From Verrucomicrobiota bacterium (GTDB taxonomy: Bacteria; Verrucomicrobiota; Kiritimatiellia; RFP12; UBA1067), in assembly GCA_022704145.1 (NCBI GenBank), contig JAKJGY010000023.1, forward strand, positions 1 through 37,440: a stretch of DNA of 37,440 bases, given 5' to 3'. This document shows, piece by piece, positions 8,050-16,998 of this stretch (position 1 is its first letter; every line of letters starts with the position of its first letter). Position numbers and translations under genes: made by a program. The notes under the pieces were generated by a model, which had not been told where the DNA came from, did not search any database, and worked only from the letters and a program-made list of their open reading frames with translations.

Positions 8050-9384
8050 ATGTCCTATGTTCCCCACACCCCGCAGGAGCGCGCCGAGATGCTGGCAGCG
8101 GTCGGCGTGTCCTCGCTGGACGAGCTGTTCGCCGACATCCCCGAGGCGTTCCGCCTGCGCGCGCTGGCGATCCCCGACGGCCTGTGCGAACAGGAGGTCT
8201 ACGCCCGCCTGCACGCGCTCTCGCGCAAGAACACGCACGCGCTCGTCAGCTTCCTCGGCGGCGGCTTTTACGACCACGCCATCCCTGCCGCCGTGGACAG
8301 CCTCGCGGCGCGGGGCGAGTTCTTCACGGCCTACACCCCCTACCAGCCCGAGGCTTCGCAAGGCACCCTGCAGGCGATCTTCGAGTACCAGTCGATGATC
8401 TGCCGCCTGACCGGCCTGGACGCGGCCAACGCCTCGCTGTATGACGGCGGCACCGCGCTGGCCGAGGCGGTGATGACGGCGATCGGCGCGACCGGCCGCA
8501 ACACGGTGGTGCTGGACGGCGGGGTCAGCCCGATCTACCGGGTGATGATCCGCAGCACCACGCGCAACCTGGGCATCAACCTCACCGAGCTTCCGGCGCC
8601 TGCGGACGGGCCCGCCGACCGCGCGGCGCTCGCGGCCGCCCTGAACGGCGACGTGGCCGCGGTGCTGGTGCAGAACCCCAACTTCTTCGGCACGGTGGAC
8701 GACTTCACCGACCTCGCCGAGCGCGTCCACGCCGTCGGCGCGCTGCTGGTCGCCTCGGTCTATCCCGTCTCGCTCGGCCTGCTCAAGCGGCCGGGCGACA
8801 TGGGCGTGGACATCGCCACCGGCGAGGGGCAGAGCCTCGGGCTGCCGCTCTCGTTCGGCGGCCCCTACCTGGGGTTCTTCGCGGTGCGGCAGGCGCTGGT
8901 GCGCAAGATGCCCGGGCGGGTGGTCGGCGAGACGCTCGACCGGCAGGGGCGGCGCGCCTTCGTGCTGACGCTCCAGGCCCGCGAGCAGCACATCCGGCGC
9001 GAGCGGGCGACCTCCAACATCTGCACCAACGAGGCCCTGTGCGCGTTGCGCGCGACGCTCTACCTCGCGCTGCTCGGCCGGCACGGCCTGCGCGAGCTGG
9101 CCGAGACCTGCGTGCGCAAGGCCGAATACGCCAAGCGGCGGCTCGCGCAGATCGAGGGCGTGTCGGTCCGCAGCCGGGCGCCGACCTTCAACGAGTTTGT
9201 GGTCGAACTCCCCGCGGACGCGGGCGAGGTGGTCGGGCGGCTCATCGACTGCGGGTTCGCCGCAGGTTTCCCGCTCGGCCGCTACTACCCGGAACGCGCC
9301 AACTGCCTGCTGGTCGCGCTGACCGAAAAGCGCACCAAGGCGGACATCGACCGGTTCGCGACCGCACTGGAGGTGGCCCTGTGA
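8050..9384 (+). CDS. gcvPA: Glycine dehydrogenase (decarboxylating) subunit 1
   Basis: This 444-residue protein is the N-terminal half of the P protein in organisms with a split enzyme. It forms a heterotetramer with GcvPB that decarboxylates glycine. The start MSYVPHTPQERAEMLAAVGV is typical of GcvPA, as are FLGGGFYDHAIPAAVD, FTAYTPYQPEASQGTLQ, YDGGTALAEA and the ATSNICTNEALCALRA segment. As in the family, this half lacks the PLP-binding Lys. A GGAGAGGAGG ribosome binding site precedes the ATG. The stop overlaps the GTG start of gcvPB as GTGA, so the subunits are probably made in equal amounts. Confidence 0.96.
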   Translation: MSYVPHTPQERAEMLAAVGVSSLDELFADIPEAFRLRALAIPDGLCEQEVYARLHALSRKNTHALVSFLGGGFYDHAIPAAVDSLAARGEFFTAYTPYQPEASQGTLQAIFEYQSMICRLTGLDAANASLYDGGTALAEAVMTAIGATGRNTVVLDGGVSPIYRVMIRSTTRNLGINLTELPAPADGPADRAALAAALNGDVAAVLVQNPNFFGTVDDFTDLAERVHAVGALLVASVYPVSLGLLKRPGDMGVDIATGEGQSLGLPLSFGGPYLGFFAVRQALVRKMPGRVVGETLDRQGRRAFVLTLQAREQHIRRERATSNICTNEALCALRATLYLALLGRHGLRELAETCVRKAEYAKRRLAQIEGVSVRSRAPTFNEFVVELPADAGEVVGRLIDCGFAAGFPLGRYYPERANCLLVALTEKRTKADIDRFATALEVAL

Positions 9385-10838
9385 AACAGCCGACGATCTT
9401 CGAGCGCTCCGTTGCCGGACGACGCGGCGTGACCCTGCCGCGCCTTTCGCCCGCCGAGGCGCGCGGGCCCCTGCCCGTGCCGCCCGCGCTGTGCGCGGAC
9501 GCGCCGCCCGACCTGCCCGAGGTGAGCGAGCTGGATGTGGTGCGCCACTACACCCTGCTGTCCCAGCGCAACTGCTGTGTGGACACCCACTTCTATCCGC
9601 TGGGCTCCTGCACGATGAAGTACAACCCGCGCGTCTGCGAGAAGGTCGCCGCGCTCGACGGCTTCGCGGGCATCCACCCGCTGCTGCCGCAGCTCCGGGG
9701 CGGCGGCGCGCTGACGCAGGGGGCGCTGGAGGTGCTGTGGCGCACCGAGCGGCTGCTGTGCGACCTGACCGGCATGGAGGCCTTCACGCTCCAGCCGATG
9801 GCGGGCGCCCACGGCGAACTTACCGGCCTGCTGCTGATCGCGGCCTACCACCGCGCCCAGGGGCGGCCGCGCCGCCGCGTGCTCATCCCCGACTCCGCGC
9901 ACGGCACCAACCCCGCCAGCGCGGCGATCGCCGGCTTCGAGGTCGTGCCGGTGGCCACGGGCCCGGACGGCACGATCGACCTCGCCGACTTCGAGGCCCG
10001 CCTCACGCCCGACACGGCCGCCGTGATGCTGACGTGCCCCAACACCCTCGGGCTCTTCGAGCGCCAGATCCGCGAGGTCGCGGAGCGCGCCCACGCCAAC
10101 GGCACGCTGCTGTACTACGACGGCGCCAACATGAACGCCCTCATGGGCCGCGTCCGCCCGGGCGACCTCGGCTTCGACGTGCTCCACCTGAACGCGCACA
10201 AGACGCTCTCCACGCCGCACGGCGGCGGCGGGCCGGGCGCCGGGCCAGTGGGCGTGAAGGCCGCGCTCCTGCCTTTCCTGCCGGTCTCGACCGTGGAGAA
10301 GCGCGACGACGGCACCTTCGCGCTGAACTACGACCGGCCGCAGTCGATCGGCTACATCGCGCCGTTCTACGGCAACTTCGGCGTGCTGCTGCGCGCCTAC
10401 ACCTACCTGCTGGCGCTCGGCGGGGACGGCCTGCGCGAGGCCACCGACCACGCCGTGCTGAACGCGAACTACCTGCGCGTGCGGCTGCGCGCGTGTTTCG
10501 ACGTCCCTTATGACCGCCTCTGCCTGCACGAGGTGGTGCTCTCGGCCGAGCGGCAGGCGCGCGCCGGGGTGCGCGCGGTCGACATCGCCAAGGCGCTGAT
10601 CGACGCGGGCTTCCACCCGCCCACGGTCTATTTCCCGCTGATCGTGCGCGAGGCCCTCATGATCGAGCCTACGGAGACGGAGTCCAAACAGACGCTCGAC
10701 AGCTTCATCGCGGCGCTGGAGGCCATCGCCCGGCGCGCCGAGGAGGAGCCCGGCTCGTTCGCCGAACAGCCCGCCAGCACGCCGGTGTCGCGCCCCGACG
10801 AGACCAAGGCCGCCCGCGACATGCGGCTCAAGGCCTGA
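9381..10838 (+). CDS. gcvPB: Glycine dehydrogenase (decarboxylating) subunit 2, PLP-binding
   Basis: This 485-residue protein is the catalytic half of the split P protein. The PLP Schiff-base Lys lies in LNAHKTLSTPHGGGGPG at about residue 274. Other family patterns are HYTLLSQRNCCVDTHFYPLGSCTMKYNP (read as LSQRNCCVDTHFYPLGS then CTMKYNP), PDSAHGTNPASAA and EPTETESKQTLD near the end. The start is the GTG at 9381 inside the end of gcvPA, with GGAGGTGG at 9369-9376 as ribosome binding site; the frame is also open upstream inside gcvPA, but that is a shadow. It is the last gene of the operon; no lipoamide dehydrogenase gene follows. It converges on the transporter gene after 19 bases, with no obvious terminator. 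Confidence 0.96.
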   Translation: MKQPTIFERSVAGRRGVTLPRLSPAEARGPLPVPPALCADAPPDLPEVSELDVVRHYTLLSQRNCCVDTHFYPLGSCTMKYNPRVCEKVAALDGFAGIHPLLPQLRGGGALTQGALEVLWRTERLLCDLTGMEAFTLQPMAGAHGELTGLLLIAAYHRAQGRPRRRVLIPDSAHGTNPASAAIAGFEVVPVATGPDGTIDLADFEARLTPDTAAVMLTCPNTLGLFERQIREVAERAHANGTLLYYDGANMNALMGRVRPGDLGFDVLHLNAHKTLSTPHGGGGPGAGPVGVKAALLPFLPVSTVEKRDDGTFALNYDRPQSIGYIAPFYGNFGVLLRAYTYLLALGGDGLREATDHAVLNANYLRVRLRACFDVPYDRLCLHEVVLSAERQARAGVRAVDIAKALIDAGFHPPTVYFPLIVREALMIEPTETESKQTLDSFIAALEAIARRAEEEPGSFAEQPASTPVSRPDETKAARDMRLKA

Positions 10839-10857
10839 CGCGCGCCGGGCGCGCGGC

Positions 10858-12183
10858 TCACGCCCAGACGAACCAGATAAAACCGCAGCCGGCGAGCACC
10901 GCCGCGACGGTGAACGGCAGTCCCGCGCGCATGAACTCCGGGAAGCTCACCCGGTAGCCCTCCTTGCGCAGGATGCCCATCGCGACGATGTTGGCCGAGG
11001 CGCCGATCGGCGTGATGTTGCCGCCCAGGCAGGCTCCCGCCAGCAGGCCGAACATCATCAGCGGCACCTTCTCCGCGCCGCCCTCCGGCGAGAAGGTGCG
11101 CGCCACCGAGTCCGCCACCGGGATCATCGCGACGAGGAACGGCACGTTGTCCACCACCGCCGAGACCACCACCGACACGCCGACGACCGCGCAGAACGCG
11201 TAGAGCAGGTGCCCGCCGGTCAGCGCCGTGATCCCCCCGGCGACGCGTTGCAGCCAGCCGGCATCCGAGAGCGACTGAACGAGGACGAACATCCCGACCA
11301 GAAAGAGCAGCGTCTGCCAGTCGATCGCGCGGAGCAGCTCCCGCGCGCCCCCCCAGCCCGCACGGACGTACCAGACGCCCGCGGCGACCGCGGCGACCAG
11401 CGCCGCCGTGCCCGCCAGCCAGGTGAAGTGCCGGTCCAGCGACGACGAGGCCGCCAGCACGACGACCAGCGCGCCGATCAGCCACGCCGGCACCCACGAG
11501 CGCACCTGCTCGCGCTCGATCAGGCGGATCGCGCACCCGTACCGCCGCAGCAGCGCCCACACCACGACCCCCGAGGCGACCGCGCCCGCCTGGACCGCCC
11601 AGAAGATGCCCGGGCGGCCCTGGAAGAAGAAGAAGTCGTTAAAGCCGAGGCGCATGTGCCCGGCCATCAGCATGCTGGGCGGGTCGCCGATCAGCGTGGC
11701 CACGCCCTGGAGGTTCGAGGCCACCGCGAGGCAGATCAGGGGGCGCACCGGGCTCAGCTTCAGTTTGCGCGTCAGGCTCAGGGCCACCGGCGCGATCAGC
11801 AGCACGCAGCTCACGTTGCACAGGAAGATCGAGAAGAAGCCGGTCAGGGCGGTCACCCAGAACAGCGCGTGGCGCGCGTCCTTCGAACGGTCGACCAGCG
11901 TCTCCGCCAGCACCGCCGGAATGCGCGAGTCCTCAAACACCTTGGACAGCACCATCATGCCGAGCATCAGCCCGAGCACGTTCCACTCGATCACCTCGCC
12001 CAGGAAGAACCGGAAGGTGCCGCCCAGCCCCTCGACCTCCGGCACGCGCAGCAGCCCCGCGCCGTAGAGCGTGAGCAGGAGCGCGCCCGCCGCCAGCGAG
12101 ACCCAGGGCTTGAGCTTGTCGCTGGCGATAAATAGCACGTACGCGCTGACGAAGACCGCAAGAGGGAGATAGAGGGCTGTCAT
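10858..12183 (-). CDS. ArsB/NhaD-superfamily ion transporter
   Basis: This 441-residue inner-membrane protein has roughly eleven or twelve hydrophobic helices. The hairpin-tip motifs of the ion transporter superfamily are visible twice: NVSCVLLIAP with SNLQGVATLIGDPPSML in the first half, and DNVPFLVAMIP with CLGGNITPIGASANIV in the second. These are shared by the P-protein, NhaD and ArsB groups, so sodium/proton exchange is plausible but arsenite or anion export cannot be excluded. It begins with ATG at 12183 without a Shine-Dalgarno sequence. A consensus -10 lies only eight bases upstream. The ROK gene ends 95 bases upstream on the same strand. Confidence 0.85.
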   Translation of the reverse strand: MTALYLPLAVFVSAYVLFIASDKLKPWVSLAAGALLLTLYGAGLLRVPEVEGLGGTFRFFLGEVIEWNVLGLMLGMMVLSKVFEDSRIPAVLAETLVDRSKDARHALFWVTALTGFFSIFLCNVSCVLLIAPVALSLTRKLKLSPVRPLICLAVASNLQGVATLIGDPPSMLMAGHMRLGFNDFFFFQGRPGIFWAVQAGAVASGVVVWALLRRYGCAIRLIEREQVRSWVPAWLIGALVVVLAASSSLDRHFTWLAGTAALVAAVAAGVWYVRAGWGGARELLRAIDWQTLLFLVGMFVLVQSLSDAGWLQRVAGGITALTGGHLLYAFCAVVGVSVVVSAVVDNVPFLVAMIPVADSVARTFSPEGGAEKVPLMMFGLLAGACLGGNITPIGASANIVAMGILRKEGYRVSFPEFMRAGLPFTVAAVLAGCGFIWFVWA

Positions 12184-12191
12184 GCGCGTGT

Positions 12192-12219
12192 ATTATATCC
12201 CCGTGCCGGGTGAGGGCAA
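12192..12219 (-). promoter_or_regulatory. Promoter of the ion transporter gene; transcript probably leaderless
   Basis: Read on the minus strand: TTGCCC (12214-12219), a 16-base spacer, and a perfect TATAAT (12192-12197). The -10 ends eight bases before the ATG, so the transcript should start at or within a base or two of the start codon. There is no ribosome binding site, consistent with leaderless initiation. Confidence 0.6.
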
Positions 12220-12250
12220 GCGCAACCGGACAGGATGCGTCCGGGCGCGA

Positions 12251-12290
12251 CGCCAGCGGACGGCCCGGAGGACCGTGCCTACCGCTGGCG
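12251..12290 (-). terminator. Stem-loop spanning the ROK gene stop codon
   Basis: CGCCAGCGG (12251-12259) and CCGCTGGCG (12282-12290) form a perfect nine-base stem with a 22-base loop that contains the ROK stop codon. There is no U-run, so it is not a classical terminator. It may protect the transcript or be incidental. Confidence 0.25.
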
Positions 12291-13208
12291 GGCTGTGCCA
12301 GCGGCCAACCCGTCGAGGCAGACCGCGGCCGCCCCGAGCAGCGAGGCCTCGTAGCCGAGGCGGGTGCGCGTGATGACGACCTCGCGGCAGAGGGGCAGGG
12401 CGTCGCGGGCGAACGCCTCGCGCAGCGCAGGCAGCAGCAGGTCGAGCGCATGCGAGACCCCGCCGCCGATATAGATACGCCCGGGGTTGAGCAGGTTGGC
12501 GGCCAGGGCGAGCCCCCGGCCGAGCCAGCGGCCGGCCTGCGCCAGGACCAGTCGGGCGGCGGGCTCGCCAGCACGCGCGAGGGCCTCGACGCACTTGGCG
12601 TCCACATCGCCGAGCCCGACCTCGCGCGCCAGCCGGCCGATCGCCGTGCCGGAGGCCTGCGCCTCCAGGCAGCCCTGGCCGCCGCAGCCGCAGGGGCGCG
12701 GACGTTCGTGCTCGACCTTAAGGTGCCCCAGCTCGCCCGCGCAGCCGCGCGCGCCGCGCACCAGGCGGCCGTCCGCCACCACCGCGCCGCCGATGCCCGT
12801 GCTGACCGTCATCCAGACGAAATCGCGGCCGCCGTGCGCAAAGCGCACCTCGGCCCGCGCACAGGCGTTCACGTCGTTCTCGATGTACGTGCGCGCGGCG
12901 GCCGGCCCGAGCGCCTCGCGCAGCAGCGGCCGCACCGCGAACGGCCCCCAGCCGGCGGAGGGCGAGCCGAACACGCGGTCGCGGCCGTCGGTCATGGCGG
13001 GCAGACTGACCCCCACGCCCGCGAGCGCCTCCAGGCCGAGCCCGCACTCGGCGGCGCACCCGTCCAGCAGGGCGCCGCAGCGCGCGAAGTAGGCGGCCGG
13101 GTCGGCCGTCGGCACAGACTCCTGCCGCCGCGCCAGCACGCGGCCGTCCGCCGTCACCACGCCGACCAGCACCTTGGTGCCGCCGCCGTCTATCGCGCCG
13201 ATGTGCAT
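12279..13208 (-). CDS. ROK-family sugar kinase
   Basis: This 309-residue cytoplasmic kinase probably phosphorylates a hexose such as glucose, N-acetylglucosamine, N-acetylmannosamine or fructose. It has the N-terminal phosphate-binding motif AIDGGGTK (about 5-12), catalytic Asp in IENDVNACARAE (D112), VSTGIGGAVV, and the ROK zinc site GELGH (H162) plus CGCGGQGCLEAQASG (C173, C175, C180). A DNA-binding N-terminal domain is absent, so it is a kinase and not an NagC-type repressor. An AAGG sequence lies just before the ATG. One copy of the octamer-hairpin element ends about ten bases upstream of its start. Confidence 0.9.
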   Translation of the reverse strand: MHIGAIDGGGTKVLVGVVTADGRVLARRQESVPTADPAAYFARCGALLDGCAAECGLGLEALAGVGVSLPAMTDGRDRVFGSPSAGWGPFAVRPLLREALGPAAARTYIENDVNACARAEVRFAHGGRDFVWMTVSTGIGGAVVADGRLVRGARGCAGELGHLKVEHERPRPCGCGGQGCLEAQASGTAIGRLAREVGLGDVDAKCVEALARAGEPAARLVLAQAGRWLGRGLALAANLLNPGRIYIGGGVSHALDLLLPALREAFARDALPLCREVVITRTRLGYEASLLGAAAVCLDGLAAGTARQR

Positions 13209-13218
13209 AATGCCTTAA

Positions 13219-13379
13219 GAACGAACTACACTGATAAAAAACAAGCTGTTTGGGAATGGTGGAATAATGGAATGTTGGAAGATCCCTTCGGCTACTTCGG
13301 TCTCACCCCCATCATTCCACCCTTCCATCATTCCAGTTTTCCAGTCTTCCAATTTGGATTGCGTCCGCGCCCGCGTTAG
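13219..13379 (+). repeat. Dispersed octamer-hairpin element, copy 1
   Basis: The left part carries AACAAGCTGTT and four TGGAATNN-type octamers (13252-13283). About 30 unconserved bases follow. The right arm has five octamers on the other strand (ATTCCACC, CTTCCATC, ATTCCAGT, TTTCCAGT, CTTCCAAT; 13314-13353). The conserved tail is TTGGATTGCGTCCGCGCCCG plus CGTTAG. The arms can pair into a long imperfect hairpin. Copy 2 is at 20869-21013 in the same orientation. It lies between gmhA and the ROK gene. The ends show no target-site duplication that I can recognise. Confidence 0.85.
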
Positions 13380-13385
13380 GAATAT

Positions 13386-13406
13386 CCCTCCGTGCCGCAT
13401 GGAGGG
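13386..13406 (-). terminator. Hairpin just downstream of gmhA
   Basis: CCCTCC and GGAGGG pair around a nine-base centre that can extend the stem. It lies ten bases past the gmhA stop on the minus strand. No U-run follows, so it may be a weak or factor-assisted terminator, or part of the adjacent repeat element. Confidence 0.3.
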
Positions 13407-13415
13407 CCGGCCGCG

Positions 13416-13997
13416 CTACGTGGCCAGCCGCGCCAGCGCGGGACGCAGAGCGCACACCAGATCGTGGAAGTACACGAGGTGCAGGTCCTCCAGCAGCTCC
13501 ATCGAGTCGGTGGGCGCGAGCAGGAGCAGGTCGCAGAGCGCCTTCATCTTGCCGCCGTCGCGGCCGCCGAAGCCGATCGTTGACAGCCCCAGCTCGCGCG
13601 CGGTCTTCAGGCCGTGTACGACGTTGGGCGAGTTGCCGCTGCCGCTGAAGGCGATCACCACGTCGCCGGGCTGCGCGTACGTGCGCAACAGCACCGAGAA
13701 GACCTCCTCGTACGAGAAGTCGTTCGCGAGGCAGGTCACCAGCGCGGTCGAGTCGCACAGGCAGAAGGCCCGGAAGCCTGGGGCGTCGCCCGCGCGGCAC
13801 CCTTTCACCAGGTCGTTCGTCACATGCGAGGCGGTCGCCGCGCTGCCGCCGTTGCCCATCAGGAAGACCGTGCGGCCCTCGGCCTTGGCCTTGAGCAGCC
13901 GCTCGCCGATCTCGGCCAGCCTGCCGAAATCCGTACGCATCAGCCGCTCGGCGGCCTCGGCGGCATAGGCACTCAGACTCGCCTTCAGCTCGTTCAC
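13416..13997 (-). CDS. gmhA: Phosphoheptose isomerase (SIS domain)
   Basis: This 193-residue protein likely converts sedoheptulose 7-phosphate to D-glycero-D-manno-heptose 7-phosphate, the first step of ADP-heptose synthesis. The SIS-domain motifs are FLMGNGGSAATASH (about 46-58) and IAFSGSGNSPNV (about 115-126), with the C-terminal helix MELLEDLHLVYFHDLV holding the conserved Glu/His region. The start is GTG, supported by GGAGG eight bases upstream. It follows gyrB on the same strand after 84 bases without a clear promoter, so read-through from gyrB is possible. DiaA-like SIS proteins look similar, but the other heptose genes in the window favour GmhA. Confidence 0.82.
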   Translation of the reverse strand: MNELKASLSAYAAEAAERLMRTDFGRLAEIGERLLKAKAEGRTVFLMGNGGSAATASHVTNDLVKGCRAGDAPGFRAFCLCDSTALVTCLANDFSYEEVFSVLLRTYAQPGDVVIAFSGSGNSPNVVHGLKTARELGLSTIGFGGRDGGKMKALCDLLLLAPTDSMELLEDLHLVYFHDLVCALRPALARLAT

Positions 13998-14081
13998 CCC
14001 AGCCCCTCCTGACGCGCAGCCAACCTCGTCCGCACCGAAGCAGGCGCGTCGCCGCCTCGCGGACCGTACGCTCCGGCGGCC

Positions 14082-16667
<2,586 letters not shown>

Positions 16668-16703
16668 CTACGAGCCTGCTGTCCCCGATCCCCGCTCCCC
16701 GTC

Positions 16704-16898
16704 GCACGGGCATCCCTGCCCGTGCAGCCGGTCCATGCGCCACGGGCTCCGCCGCGCACTTGGCTTGTGGCACGGGCAGGATGCCCGTGCGACAGATGCG
16801 CGGGCCCCGCCCGTGGTGCCAGTCCGCGCGCCACGGGCTCCTGCCGCGCACTTGGCTTGTGGCACGGGCAGGACGCCCGTGCGACAGATGCGCGGGCC
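16704..16898. repeat. GCACGGGCA hairpin repeat cluster (three hairpins, two direct repeats)
   Basis: Hairpin 1: GCACGGGCA (16704-16712), TCCC, TGCCCGTGC (16717-16725). Hairpin 2: GCACGGGCA (16770-16778), GGA, TGCCCGTGC (16782-16790). Hairpin 3: GCACGGGC (16862-16869), AGGAC, GCCCGTGC (16875-16882). Hairpins 2 and 3 sit inside two direct repeats of about 70 bases (about 16737-16806 and 16828-16898) that differ at only a few positions. Hairpin 1 has the opposite-strand loop (TCC versus GGA), so it is inverted relative to them. Similar sequences are scattered in PVC-group genomes, from memory. Confidence 0.85.
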
Positions 16899-16919
16899 AA
16901 AAGAAGCGCAGACGGGTGA

Positions 16920-16948
16920 TTGACAGGACTCCGGCGTTCGTGCAGACT
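16920..16948 (+). promoter_or_regulatory. Possible promoter of the GH2 gene
   Basis: A consensus TTGACA (16920-16925) is followed after 17 bases by CAGACT (16943-16948), a weak -10. It lies about 50 bases before the ATG, downstream of the hairpin cluster. Confidence 0.4.
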
Positions 16949-16998
16949 GTGTAAGGCGTCGGGCGTGAGGTTCCGGCGCGTGTGGGAGACGAGTCTCG

